NCBI GenBank assembly: GCA_963802915.1
Contig: CAWDKQ010000008.1
Location: 310,001 to 374,000, forward strand
Reading direction: 5' to 3'
Length of the DNA: 64,000 bases
From: JAICMB01 sp963802915
GTDB lineage: Bacteria > Acidobacteriota > Terriglobia > Bryobacterales > Bryobacteraceae
Part shown: positions 1 through 8,421 of the stretch, piece after piece
Numbering within the stretch: position 1 is the stretch's first letter
Layout: each line of letters begins with the position of its first letter
Notes under the pieces: generated by a model
The model's input: only the letters and a program-made list of their open reading frames with translations
What the model was told of the DNA's origin: nothing
Database searches by the model: none
Program-made: the position numbers and the translations under genes

Positions 1-582
1 GTAGCATACGTACCGTTTCGTTCGGCCGAAAGAAGGGATGACGAGGCGACTTTCATTGTGCGAACATCCACTTCGAATCCTTTGTCGATGGCGCCCTTTC
101 TGCGCCGGGAAGTGACGCGCGCGCAGCCGGATTTCCGGGTGCGGAACATTCGGACGCAAGAAGAGATCGTTGAATCGCAGACGATACGGGAGCGACTGTT
201 GGCGATGCTGGCGCTCTTCTTTGGCGTGGTCGCGCTGGTGCTCGTCGGCGTTGGGCTGTATGGGGTGCTGGATTATTCCGTGCTGCAACGGCGGCGCGAG
301 ATTGGCATTCGGATGGCGATCGGCGCGCAGGCGAGTGATATTGCCGGACGCGTAACCGCGGAAGTTTTCACGATGGTGCTGGTGGGCGCGCTCGGCGGGC
401 TGGCGCTGGGAATGATATCGGCCCGGTATATCGAATCGATGCTTTATGAAGTGAAGGCGACCGATGCGGGCATGCTGGCAATTCCATCCTTGACGATATT
501 CACGGTGGCTTTGCTGGCTGCGGTTCCGGCTGTGATTCGGGCGGTCCGGATCGATCCGGTGGCGATGCTGCGGTCGGAATAG
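1..582 (+). CDS. ADOP-type ABC transporter permease, C-terminal part (5' truncated by window edge)
   Basis: The frame is open from base 1, so the gene begins upstream of the window. The visible 193 residues match the C-terminal quarter of the neighbouring permease at 594-3209, including the end of the periplasmic MacB-like region and the final FtsX domain with three hydrophobic segments, ending in the shared RIDPVAMLRSE tail. ADOP proteins are Acidobacterial MacB/FtsX-like permeases with two FtsX domains; substrates are generally unknown. Its stop is 11 bases before the next gene, which has a purine-rich ribosome site, so the two are probably co-transcribed paralogues from tandem duplication. 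An internal GTG at 58 is not the real start because homology continues before it. Confidence 0.85.
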   Translation, partial: VAYVPFRSAERRDDEATFIVRTSTSNPLSMAPFLRREVTRAQPDFRVRNIRTQEEIVESQTIRERLLAMLALFFGVVALVLVGVGLYGVLDYSVLQRRREIGIRMAIGAQASDIAGRVTAEVFTMVLVGALGGLALGMISARYIESMLYEVKATDAGMLAIPSLTIFTVALLAAVPAVIRAVRIDPVAMLRSE

Positions 583-593
583 GGAGATTTGCA

Positions 594-3209
594 ATGTCGT
601 TGTGGTCGCGTATCGGAAACGTTTTTCGTAGGGATCGGTTGAGCTGTGAGATCGAGGAAGAACAACGGGCTCATTTGGAGGAAGCGGTGGAACAAGGGCG
701 AGATGAGCGCGAGGCGCGGCGAGCTTTCGGGTCCGCGTTGCAGCGGCGTGAAGAAAGTCTGGATATGAAGCTGATACCTTGGCTCGATTCACTGCGCGCC
801 GATGTTGTTTTCGGATGGCGGCAGCTCATGAAGCGCAAAGTGACTTCGGCTGCCGCGATTCTGTCGCTCGCTCTCGCGATTGGTGCGTGCACGTCGGCAT
901 TCCGTTTGATTGATGCGCTCCTGTTGCGGCCACTTCCTATTGCGCATCCGGAGCAGTTGTACGGGTTGTCTCTTCAGGGGATCGGTCCCTCCGGCAAGCC
1001 GGAAACGGACGATGGTTGGGCGTATCCGGATTTTCAGCTGATGCGTGCGGCGGTGAAGGGGCAGGCCGAGCTCGTGGCAGTTTCGTACGCCCAGCAAATG
1101 GATCTGACCTTTGGCTCGGAACAGGAGATGGAGAAGGCGCACTTCCAATTCGTCTCGGGATGGATGTTCCAAACATTCGGGCTCCAGCCTACCGTAGGAC
1201 GGCTGCTTACCGAGAACGACGATTTGAAGCCCGGAGCTCATCCGTATGCGGTGCTTTCGTATGACTATTGGTCGCGCCGATTCGGGAAAGATCCTAACGT
1301 GGTCGGGCGCTCGTTTCGATACAGCGACACCCTATACGAGATTGTCGGAGTAGGTCCAGAGCGATTTACAGGGACGGAGACCGGCACTGTCACCGATGTC
1401 TTTCTGCCGTCGATGATGCATCCCGGCGCGATTCATGACGATTGGACGTGGCATCGCACTCTGGCGCGCGTGAATCCGGGCGTTGAGCTGGAACCGCTGC
1501 GTCAGAAGCTGGACGCGACTTCGCGAGCTTTTGAAGCAGAGCGGGCCAAGGGATTCACGGGCATGTCGAATGAGGACATCGAGAAATTCCTCGCTCCCAA
1601 GGTCGTGCTGGAGCCGGCGGCGGCGGGAGCTTCGGGATTGCAGCAGGATTATCGGCGATCGCTGTTGGCTCTCGGCGTTTTAGTGATACTGGTGCTCTTT
1701 ATCGCGTGCGCGAATGTTGCAAACCTCATGACTGCTCAGGCCGCATCGCGGGCTCGCGAGATGGCGCTGCGCGTATCCATTGGGGCGGGGCGATGGCGGT
1801 TGGTGCAAATGGTTTTGGTCGAAAGCGCAGTGCTCGGCTTTCTTGCAGCCGCCGCAGGCTGGTTGTTCGCATGGTGGTCCGCGCCTTTCGTGGTGAGCAG
1901 GATCAATCCTCCGGACAATCCGGCTCGACTGTGGCTGCCAATGGATTGGCGCGTGACCGCATTCGGCATCGGTCTGACGCTGGCGGTTACGATCCTGTTC
2001 GGCTTGGCTCCGGCGCTGCGCGCTTCGGCTGTAAAACCTGCGAGTGCGTTGAAGGGCGGATCGGATCCGCATTCGCGGCGCCGTTTGATGCACGCGCTGA
2101 TTGCGGTTCAAGTGGCTTTCTGTTTCCTGGTACTGTTCGTCGCGGGGCTGTTTGCCGCCACTTTCGACCGGCTCTCGCATCGGTCTCTCGGCTTCTCAAC
2201 GGAACGGCTGCTGACGGTGGATGCGGTGGCGCATCGCGCGCAACCGATCGCTTTGTGGGAACAGGCGGCCGAACATTTGCGCGAGGTTCCGGGCGTTGAG
2301 AAGGTGGCTATATCGGGATGGCCGCTGCTCGGCATAGGTGCATGGAACGGCTTCGTTTCCGTCAACGGAGCGCCTCCTGGTCCGGTATTGGCATATTTTC
2401 TGCCTGTCTCGCCCGGTTGGGTCGACGTTATGAAAATGCGGCTTATCGACGGTAGAGATTTTCGCCGGAGCGAGACCTCGCCCGAATTGGCGATCGTCAA
2501 CGAGACGTTCGTCCGGGATTACTTCGCTGGGATGCATCCGGTTGGACAGTTGTTCGCGAAAGGTGAGCAGCACTTTCGAGTAATCGGCGTTGTGGGCGAC
2601 GCTCCGTATCGAAATATCCGAGAGCCGATTTTACCGGTTGCTTATGTTCCATTTCAGTCCCCCACGGACAGTGCGACGTTCGTCGTGCGCACGGCCAGTT
2701 CGAATCCGCTCGCGCTTGCTTCCAGTCTTCGTAATGAAGTGCCGCGCGCTCGATCCGAGTTTCGCGTGAGTACCATCAGGACACAGGCTGAGTTTGTCGA
2801 AGCGCAGACTGTTCGCGAACGGCTGTTAGCGATGCTAGGGCTATTCTTCGCCGTAGTCGCGCTGGTGCTGGCCGGCGTTGGGCTTTTCGGCGTGCTCGAT
2901 TATTCGGTTCTGCAGCGGCGTCGGGAGATTGGGATTCGTATGGCCATCGGCGCGCAAGCTGGCGATATTGCATGGCGCGTCACGGCGGAGGCTTTCTTCA
3001 TGGTGGTTTTGGGAGCGATTGCCGGATTCGCGCTGGGGATGACGTCGGTGCGGTTCATCGAATCGCTGCTTTATCAGGTGAAGGCTTCCGATGTGGGCAT
3101 GCTGGCGATTCCGTCTTTGACGATTCTTTTGGTGGCTTTGTTAGCCGCGCTGCCCGCAGTAATCCGGGCGGTTCGGATCGATCCGGTCGCGATGCTGCGT
3201 TCGGAGTAG
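594..3209 (+). CDS. ADOP-family MacB/FtsX-like ABC transporter permease
   Basis: 871 residues, the usual ADOP length. A cytoplasmic helical head (about 1-75) typical of the family is followed by a first membrane helix near 85-105, a MacB-like periplasmic domain (about 110-340), three helices of the first FtsX domain (about 355-475), a second periplasmic domain and a C-terminal FtsX domain (about 745-865). The ATG at 594 is preceded by AGGGAGA. No ATPase is encoded next to it, as is common for ADOP genes. It closely resembles the truncated upstream gene, especially over the last 170 residues, so the pair is a tandem duplication. The substrate cannot be told from sequence; macrolide or lipoprotein-type export is only a family-level analogy. 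Confidence 0.9.
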   Translation: MSLWSRIGNVFRRDRLSCEIEEEQRAHLEEAVEQGRDEREARRAFGSALQRREESLDMKLIPWLDSLRADVVFGWRQLMKRKVTSAAAILSLALAIGACTSAFRLIDALLLRPLPIAHPEQLYGLSLQGIGPSGKPETDDGWAYPDFQLMRAAVKGQAELVAVSYAQQMDLTFGSEQEMEKAHFQFVSGWMFQTFGLQPTVGRLLTENDDLKPGAHPYAVLSYDYWSRRFGKDPNVVGRSFRYSDTLYEIVGVGPERFTGTETGTVTDVFLPSMMHPGAIHDDWTWHRTLARVNPGVELEPLRQKLDATSRAFEAERAKGFTGMSNEDIEKFLAPKVVLEPAAAGASGLQQDYRRSLLALGVLVILVLFIACANVANLMTAQAASRAREMALRVSIGAGRWRLVQMVLVESAVLGFLAAAAGWLFAWWSAPFVVSRINPPDNPARLWLPMDWRVTAFGIGLTLAVTILFGLAPALRASAVKPASALKGGSDPHSRRRLMHALIAVQVAFCFLVLFVAGLFAATFDRLSHRSLGFSTERLLTVDAVAHRAQPIALWEQAAEHLREVPGVEKVAISGWPLLGIGAWNGFVSVNGAPPGPVLAYFLPVSPGWVDVMKMRLIDGRDFRRSETSPELAIVNETFVRDYFAGMHPVGQLFAKGEQHFRVIGVVGDAPYRNIREPILPVAYVPFQSPTDSATFVVRTASSNPLALASSLRNEVPRARSEFRVSTIRTQAEFVEAQTVRERLLAMLGLFFAVVALVLAGVGLFGVLDYSVLQRRREIGIRMAIGAQAGDIAWRVTAEAFFMVVLGAIAGFALGMTSVRFIESLLYQVKASDVGMLAIPSLTILLVALLAALPAVIRAVRIDPVAMLRSE

Positions 3210-3221
3210 GAGCGAGGACCC

Positions 3222-3315
3222 GGTCAGTTAACCACAGACCAACCGGCCACTCCGGCCATATTCAACCAGTTCCAAGCTTCCAGAACCGCGCCTCCGCAGC
3301 CGCCGTAATAATGGA
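3222..3315 (-). pseudogene. 3'-end remnant of the FG-GAP repeat gene (direct repeat copy, left)
   Basis: Read on the minus strand this stretch encodes about 30 residues ending in WNWLNMAGVAGWSVVN and a stop, almost identical to the last residues of the protein at 4836-7220. At DNA level, 3222-3315 aligns to 4834-4927 without gaps, with 13 mismatches in 94 bases by eye. The frame meets a stop just upstream, so only the gene terminus is present. It starts 12 bases after the permease stop. It is either a duplicated attachment-like end created when the 3.3-4.8 kb island arrived, or the last piece of a deleted paralogue. Confidence 0.8.
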
Positions 3316-3413
3316 GATCTTAAACGAAGTTCTGAGATCGAGCGTCTTCCGGACACCTTCCATGAGCTAATGCCTCAGTCATGTTGGGATTAAGTGTGAT
3401 TGTTAGTTGGTAG

Positions 3414-3785
3414 TTACAGAGAATCTAGAAACCGAGCTCGAATTTTCAGCAGCATCTCGCGAAATGCCTTCGCGCTCTCGTTATCCCTTTGCTCATCAGT
3501 TAAAGGATCCGGCTCCGGCGGAACTACGCCCTTTGGCACTTGAATTTTGCCATTCTCAATTTCGTACGCAGCCACGTGGATCTGGAGCCAGTAACTCAGA
3601 ACTTTCGCTTCGGGCCATGCGATAGTAATTGACGTATGTTGCTCAACAGTCACGTTGTCCACAGACTGATTGAGTTCGCCAAATACTAGCTTGATATCCC
3701 ACGCGCTCGGTTGAAGTTGAACGTTGTTGGCATATGCCGCTACGAAATCCTGAATTCGCTCGAACTCGGGTTTTGGATCTTCCAT
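3414..3785 (-). CDS. DUF3467-like small protein
   Basis: 123 residues. The core from YANNVQLQPSAWD (about residue 18) to the segment ending GKIQVPKG fits the DUF3467 pattern: an N-terminal YAN-x-V motif, a W-D-hydrophobic strand, a central acidic strand and a helix containing A-K followed by a YE-x-x-x-G-x-I turn. Biochemical function of the family is unknown to me. A GAGGAGG tract lies upstream of the ATG at 3785, at a slightly long distance. It is the last gene of a three-gene minus-strand run with DUF2442 and DUF4160 proteins, 18 bases after the DUF2442 stop. The 52 residues after the core are charged and probably helical. Confidence 0.65.
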   Translation of the reverse strand: MEDPKPEFERIQDFVAAYANNVQLQPSAWDIKLVFGELNQSVDNVTVEQHTSITIAWPEAKVLSYWLQIHVAAYEIENGKIQVPKGVVPPEPDPLTDEQRDNESAKAFREMLLKIRARFLDSL

Positions 3786-3803
3786 AATTTTTCCGAGCCT
3801 CCT

Positions 3804-4388
3804 CTAAGCCGCGGTCGGATCCGGTATTCGCCGCCATGCGCGCTTCTTGCGAACGTCTTTCTTTGCGATCGTCGTCATAGATCCGGCGCGTTTTGGGGAA
3901 GTGAAAGCCTGGAACGCTGCGAGTGCTCCCACGGGCGCGTTATCGGTGCTCGATCCGCTCGGCACCTGAATTAAAGGTCGGTCGCCATTGCGCTGGCCCT
4001 CGATGCTCCCCTGCGGAGACAGAAGCCCTAGCGGGGTTGTGTAATATCGGACTGCGCCAGGAAATAACGGGGCACAAGATGAGGGAATCTTGCCCCGACG
4101 TTCCATCCATCTGCTAAACGACTGCTGGCTTTCCGCAGATGGTCGGCCCGCCAACAAGTCCATTGCACTAATGTCCTCGTCGAGGTCCTCCCAGTGGATT
4201 CCCTGTCCGACGCCTATGAGAGACCAGTTCTTTAGCTCCTGCAGGGTGCCGTGCGCAAGGCGTGGAAACCACGAGAGTGGGACGGAGATCGTCCTGCCGT
4301 CCGACAATTCAACAGACAAGACGCTATGATTTGCCCTCACGGTTAGAACGGTTGGTTCAGTTCTCAATTCAGTTCTCAAAGTACTCAT
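3804..4388 (-). CDS. DUF2442 domain protein with an unusual C-terminal extension
   Basis: Residues about 20-100 form a DUF2442 domain: a strand pair around VELSDGRTISVPLSWFPRL, then GIHWEDLDEDIS and a SRWMERR end, where family members normally stop. DUF2442 proteins often sit beside DUF4160 and are thought to act as antitoxin-like partners; that is inference here. The remaining ~95 residues are Pro/Ser-rich, ending in a basic tail (KKDVRKKRAWRR). I do not recognise this tail; it may be real or may reflect read-through after loss of the ancestral stop. The ATG at 4388 overlaps the end of the DUF4160 gene by 20 bases, indicating translational coupling. The start has a 12-base tandem repeat (coding LRTELRTE). 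Confidence 0.7.
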   Translation of the reverse strand: MSTLRTELRTEPTVLTVRANHSVLSVELSDGRTISVPLSWFPRLAHGTLQELKNWSLIGVGQGIHWEDLDEDISAMDLLAGRPSAESQQSFSRWMERRGKIPSSCAPLFPGAVRYYTTPLGLLSPQGSIEGQRNGDRPLIQVPSGSSTDNAPVGALAAFQAFTSPKRAGSMTTIAKKDVRKKRAWRRIPDPTAA

Positions 4389-4605
4389 GCCATTTCACCA
4401 GGAAGACGGTTGCTTGCTCTTTGACCACGCGCTCAATGTCCCGAATTTCGACGCCGCGGAAGCCATCGTTCTTTACTAAACTCACCGGTTCGAGCCAAAA
4501 TTTGGCCGTGGCAATGTCCCGAACGACATGGATGTGCGGCGGTTCGCCTCCGTCCGCCGAATAGAAAAAGAACCTATATGGTCCATCCTTCAGCACCGTC
4601 GGCAA
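4369..4605 (-). CDS. DUF4160 domain protein (toxin-antitoxin-like partner)
   Basis: 78 residues covering a complete DUF4160 domain: N-terminal MPTVLKDGPYRFFFYS, the EPPHIHV motif, a KFWLEP strand and a C-terminal helix ending in a W-x-E-Y-F motif. Start is TTG at 4605, chosen because family proteins start exactly with this MPTVL pattern and a GAAGGCG site lies just upstream. DUF4160 and DUF2442 genes are typically paired and behave as accessory, frequently transferred gene pairs. It is first in the three-gene island flanked by the ~94-bp direct repeats. Function not established. Confidence 0.75.
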   Translation of the reverse strand: MPTVLKDGPYRFFFYSADGGEPPHIHVVRDIATAKFWLEPVSLVKNDGFRGVEIRDIERVVKEQATVFLVKWHEYFEN

Positions 4606-4833
4606 ACGCCTTCAGTTTACATGTTCTTGGCATCACATCCAAGCTCGGGTTGTCCGAGGGCGGGGATACAATCAGCAGTTCCTTCGGGAACATCGCGAAT
4701 TTGGCCTCGGTGCCCCAGGGGCGGTCGTACCGGACAAGACCGGCGAACCGTTCGCGACGAAGACGGATTGGTCTGGACGGAACGGGCCAGCTGCATGTTG
4801 GTGCGAGCTGAGCTGCGATTCGAGACATTCAAG
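4606..4833. other. Unassigned spacer between DUF4160 gene and FG-GAP gene
   Basis: 228 bases upstream of the DUF4160 gene. It should hold the promoter for the island operon, but I see no convincing -35/-10 pair. One minus-strand frame (4574-4828) is open for 84 codons, but it has no recognisable domain and its 3' part overlaps the DUF4160 gene, so I do not call it. Confidence 0.4.
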
Positions 4834-4927
4834 GGTCAGTTAACTACAGACCAACCGGTCACGCCCGTCATATTTAACCAGTTCCAGGCTTCCAGAACTG
4901 CGCCTCCAGGGCCACCGTAATAGTGGA
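4834..4927. repeat. Direct repeat copy (right) at the intact FG-GAP gene 3' end
   Basis: Right-hand copy of the ~94-bp direct repeat whose left copy is at 3222-3315. Here it comprises the real 3' end and stop codon of the FG-GAP gene. About 86% identical by manual count, same orientation, about 1.6 kb apart, with the DUF3467/DUF2442/DUF4160 genes between. Confidence 0.8.
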
Positions 4928-7220
4928 CCGTGACCTGGCCGGTCGAATCGCTTTGCCACACGAGATCGGGGACGCCATCGTTGTTGAAGTCGGCCGCGAA
5001 GGCAATGTGCCAGCCCGAAACCGGGGATCGGTTTAACCAGTTCCAGCCCTGTAGGATTGTTCCGCCAGTGCCGCCGTAATAATGGACGGTGGCTTCGCCG
5101 GTCGAATCGTTCTGCCAAACGAGATCGGGGACGCCGTCTCCGTTGAAGTCGGCTATTGCCGCTACGTGCCAGCCGGACACTCCGGTGTCGAGTGTAGCCG
5201 CCCCTTGCTGAACGGCTCCTCCGGACCCGCCGTAATAATGCACCACGATCTGGCGGGTTGAATCGTTCTGCCAGACCAGGTCGGGTACGCCGTCGCCGTT
5301 AAAATCGGCTGCGCCGACTACACTCCATCCGGGCTCACCGGTTTCGTCCAGCCAATTCCAACTTTGCAGAACAACTCCGCCGCTGCCACCGTAGTAGTGC
5401 ACCGTGACCTGTCGCGAGGAGTCGTTTACCCAGACAAGGTCGGGCACGCCGTCTCTGTTGAAGTCGGCGACTGCCGCGACGTGCCATCCCGGCGCGTCCG
5501 CCATATTCAACCAATTCCAGCCTTGAAGCGTCGCGCCGCCATTTCCGCCGTAATAGTTGACCGTGACCTGTCGCGTAGACTGGTTCTGCCAAACCAAATC
5601 CGGAACTTTATTGCCGTCGAAGTCGCTCAAGCTGGGATGCGAGCCGAGCAACCCGAAGACGCCGACTCCGGAAGTGGTACCGACGTAGACCTTGCCGTTT
5701 GCCACGGTCGGAACGATGAACTTATTCCCGGTTCCGAAATTGTCACGACCGTTCGCGGCGGTGTTGCTGTTGTACAACTCGGAAAGATCGCGGGTATCGA
5801 ACGCATGCAGGGCCGCTGGGCTGGAATTCTCGGATGCCCAGACGATTCCGTTTGAATTTCCGAATGCCGAGATAGAGGGCGTGGCGCCGGGGTAGCCGAA
5901 GGTTTGTGAGGTGGTAGAGGTTGGATTGGGCTCAAACGAGCCGCCGTAAAAAGTGAATGCCTTGATGTGGTCGCCGGAGCCGCCATAGTACAGACTCCCG
6001 TTGAACCATGCCGGAGTGGAGAAGACACCTCCGACGGCGGACGGCAATTCCTGGAAAAGGGTGTTCACATTGGGATGGAACTTACCCATATTCCCGGTGT
6101 CCACCACGTAGATGTTGCCGTCTTTTCCCGCTCCCACCGCGAGGTTGCGTGGAGTGGATTGCGCGTCGTTGAGAGTGGGCAAAAGTATCAATCCGCCGGA
6201 ACCGAGATCCTGGTCCATATTCGATTCGCCGACCGTGTTGTACATGGTGAAGTAGTCCGCGACCGATAAGGAACTGCTGGCCGTCGAGAGTTTGACCACG
6301 GCGTTGCCGTAATCGCCGCTAGCGGGGAATCCTGCTTGAGTCAATGTGGTGTCAAAGGTTCCGTTGGCCATCAGCATGTAGAGGTTTCCGCCGGCATCAA
6401 AAGCCGGTCCCGCGCCCGCGTTCCAGATCGCCCCATCGCTGCCGTTGGGAGTCAGGTCGATCGCGGAGACTCGAGAAAGATTCGACGAGTTGTAGCCGAT
6501 GACCCAGCCGTTGTATGGACCGATATCGCAGTGCGATGCCCACGTCGTATAAACGACTCCGTTCACGAGCACGAGTCCGGCTCGTTCCTTGTATTGCTTG
6601 GGATCGAAAGTCTCGACACCGCCGCTGCTCCCTGCGCCCGAGCCCGGATAGGTCGCTTGAATTGTAACGGGACCGCCGAGTTGTTCAACTCCGGTGGAAA
6701 GATCGAGCGCGTGTAATCGCTGATGATATGCGCCACCCGAATCTTTCGACATGGCGACAGCATAGAGGATGCCGTGCGAGCCCATGTGAGGATCGATGAC
6801 CGGAGTAGATGTGATTCCGATCTCCGGAGTGACCTGGCCGCAACCGCGCGTGTCGGACGTGGACTCGCCGTTCCCGAGCAGCGATACGTGCCAGTACTGT
6901 GTTCCGGAATCGGCGTCAAAGGCGTAAGCGCTGTCGTGCTCGGTGACGACAAAAAGCGCGTTGTGCACGCCTCCTCCAATTGCAAGCGAAGGGACATAGA
7001 GCGGTTGCGCATCCACTTTGCCGTCTACATTTATGGTGAAAAGCTTTCCGAACTTGGTAGCGTTGACATTTTCGGGCCGCAGTGCGGTTTCATTGAGGTT
7101 CTGGCCGCTTCGCGCATTATCGTTGTGCCAGGTGAGGACTTGAGCCGGCGCTGCCGCGATCAGGAGGGGCATTATCAACAGGCAAATCTTGCAATTCACA
7201 GTAGAAATTAGACCGCACAA
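4836..7220 (-). CDS. Secreted beta-propeller protein with five C-terminal FG-GAP/VCBS-like repeats
   Basis: 794 residues. A hydrophobic N-terminus ending APAQ is a probable signal peptide. Residues about 30-525 are quinoprotein/PQQ-like propeller: repeated blades with a VTEHDSAYAFDADSG-type blade and TSTPVID. From residue 533 to the end are five near-identical ~53-residue units, each with D-F-N-x-D-G-V-P-D-L-V-W calcium-binding loops and a HYYGG-x-GG strand. This suggests an extracellular or surface protein; no catalytic residues are evident, so any enzyme role is unproven. Start TTG/ATG choice upstream of the signal is uncertain by a few residues. The 3' end is duplicated at 3222-3315. Confidence 0.85.
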   Translation of the reverse strand: MCGLISTVNCKICLLIMPLLIAAAPAQVLTWHNDNARSGQNLNETALRPENVNATKFGKLFTINVDGKVDAQPLYVPSLAIGGGVHNALFVVTEHDSAYAFDADSGTQYWHVSLLGNGESTSDTRGCGQVTPEIGITSTPVIDPHMGSHGILYAVAMSKDSGGAYHQRLHALDLSTGVEQLGGPVTIQATYPGSGAGSSGGVETFDPKQYKERAGLVLVNGVVYTTWASHCDIGPYNGWVIGYNSSNLSRVSAIDLTPNGSDGAIWNAGAGPAFDAGGNLYMLMANGTFDTTLTQAGFPASGDYGNAVVKLSTASSSLSVADYFTMYNTVGESNMDQDLGSGGLILLPTLNDAQSTPRNLAVGAGKDGNIYVVDTGNMGKFHPNVNTLFQELPSAVGGVFSTPAWFNGSLYYGGSGDHIKAFTFYGGSFEPNPTSTTSQTFGYPGATPSISAFGNSNGIVWASENSSPAALHAFDTRDLSELYNSNTAANGRDNFGTGNKFIVPTVANGKVYVGTTSGVGVFGLLGSHPSLSDFDGNKVPDLVWQNQSTRQVTVNYYGGNGGATLQGWNWLNMADAPGWHVAAVADFNRDGVPDLVWVNDSSRQVTVHYYGGSGGVVLQSWNWLDETGEPGWSVVGAADFNGDGVPDLVWQNDSTRQIVVHYYGGSGGAVQQGAATLDTGVSGWHVAAIADFNGDGVPDLVWQNDSTGEATVHYYGGTGGTILQGWNWLNRSPVSGWHIAFAADFNNDGVPDLVWQSDSTGQVTVHYYGGPGGAVLEAWNWLNMTGVTGWSVVN
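4839..5624 (-). repeat. Five tandem ~159-bp coding repeats (FG-GAP units)
   Basis: The 3' part of the gene contains five consecutive units of about 159 bases encoding ~53-residue FG-GAP-like repeats. The units are highly similar at DNA level (recurring TTCCAGCC, CCGTAATAATG and GTCGAATCGTTCTGCCA patterns), which points to recent expansion or ongoing gene conversion. Confidence 0.85.
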
Positions 7221-7464
7221 CGGTAAGAATCGGTTCTGGGATTTCGCCTTAGAAATCGGATCAAATTACCGGCCGTAGGGTAACCTAGGTACAAGCCCGT
7301 ATGGATTAATGGCCGTATCTATATGAGAATTAAGTTACTTAGGTAATATTGTTCAGGCAGTACGGAAAAATTTCCTCAAATATGCCACACTCAGTCAATA
7401 GATCAACAACTTACACCTGCTGGCACGGAAGTTGCTCTGCAGGTACCCCGAAGGAGAGAGGTTT
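7221..7464. promoter_or_regulatory. Divergent intergenic region between the FG-GAP gene and the OmpA-like lipoprotein gene
   Basis: 244 AT-richer bases that must hold both promoters. Two related near-palindromes are visible: GTAACCTAGGTAC around 7279 and TTACTTAGGTAA around 7333. I cannot assign a regulator. The OmpA-like gene has a clear ribosome site AAGGAGAGAG at 7451-7460. Confidence 0.4.
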
Positions 7465-8346
7465 ATGACAACTTCTAAAGCACAGGCGGTACTCGCAACA
7501 GTCGCGACGTTGTCCCTGGGGACCTGGGGCTGCGCGACGAAGAAGCACGTGCGTGAAGCGATCGCGCCTGTCCAGCAGCAAGTAAATCAAGTCCAGAAGG
7601 ACACAGCGGCCAATAAGACCGCTATCGGCGATCTTGATCGCCAAGTAGCCAGCGTGGATGAGAAGGCACAGGACGCCGGCCGCAAGGCTACGGATGCCGC
7701 AAACGCCGCCGCGCAGGCCAATAGCGCTGCGCAGCAGGCCTCGAATCAGGCCAATTCAGCTAATGCTTTGGCACAGCAGGCCATGAGCGGCGTAAGCAAC
7801 GTAAACAACCAGTTGCAGAACCTCGACAACTACACTCTGGCGAACACTCTGCAAGTCTACTTTAAGGTGGGCCAGAGCACGTTATCCGATGATGCGAAGC
7901 AGCAGCTCGACCAGGCTGTAGGCAATGCCGGCGGCATGCACAACTATGTGATTGAGGTTGAAGGATTCACCGATAAGACGGGCAGCAAGGCCTACAATCT
8001 CGAACTAGCACGGCGCAGAGCCGATGCCGTGGTCCGGTATCTGACGGTAGATAAGAACCTTCCTCTGCGAGACGTCCGCGAACTGGGCGTTGGCGCCGAT
8101 TTCCCGAACGCTGAAAATCACACTCGCGCGCAGCGAAAAGAAAATCGCCGCGTCGATGTGAAGATCTATGCGCTCAACCTGAACGGTCAGACGGGCGCGA
8201 ATTCCTCGTCGATGAATCAGACTACTCCGAACGACATGAACCAAACCACGTCGAGCGGAACGAGCGATCGGATGAACCGGACGACGCCACAGTCTACAAT
8301 GCCGCAGTCCACGCCGCGCTCGACCACCAATCCGCCAGAGTTATAA
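7465..8346 (+). CDS. OmpA-family peptidoglycan-binding lipoprotein with Lpp-like coiled coil
   Basis: 293 residues from the ATG at 7465, preferred over an upstream TTG because AAGGAGAGAG ends 4 bases before it and a lipoprotein signal follows at once (Cys in TWGC near residue 23). Residues about 30-125 are an Ala/Gln/Asn-rich heptad coiled coil resembling Lpp-type leucine-zipper lipoproteins. Residues about 128-240 are an OmpA C-terminal domain with the GFTDKTGS and LARRRADAVVRYL peptidoglycan-binding signatures. The last 50 residues are a low-complexity Met/Asn/Thr/Ser/Pro tail. Likely role: outer-membrane lipoprotein tethering the envelope to murein. A hairpin with T-run follows the stop. 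Confidence 0.88.
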   Translation: MTTSKAQAVLATVATLSLGTWGCATKKHVREAIAPVQQQVNQVQKDTAANKTAIGDLDRQVASVDEKAQDAGRKATDAANAAAQANSAAQQASNQANSANALAQQAMSGVSNVNNQLQNLDNYTLANTLQVYFKVGQSTLSDDAKQQLDQAVGNAGGMHNYVIEVEGFTDKTGSKAYNLELARRRADAVVRYLTVDKNLPLRDVRELGVGADFPNAENHTRAQRKENRRVDVKIYALNLNGQTGANSSSMNQTTPNDMNQTTSSGTSDRMNRTTPQSTMPQSTPRSTTNPPEL

Positions 8347-8380
8347 GCCGTTCCTGACGGTCCAGCTTTGCCCCGCAAAC

Positions 8381-8421
8381 ATCGCGGCTCGATCTCACAG
8401 GTCTGGCCGCGATTCATTTTT
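8381..8421 (+). terminator. Probable intrinsic terminator of the OmpA-like gene
   Basis: ATCGCGGC (8381-8388) pairs perfectly with GCCGCGAT (8406-8413), loop of 17 bases, followed by TCATTTTT. It lies 35 bases after the stop codon. The large loop makes it moderate rather than strong. Confidence 0.5.

Noticed and set aside
4574..4828. 84-codon minus-strand frame in the spacer upstream of the DUF4160 gene
   Set aside because: No domain or clear start signals and it overlaps the DUF4160 gene; kept only as a spacer note.
3222..4927. Direct repeats considered as the ends of an insertion sequence
   Set aside because: They are direct not inverted, no transposase is present, and they encode a gene terminus.
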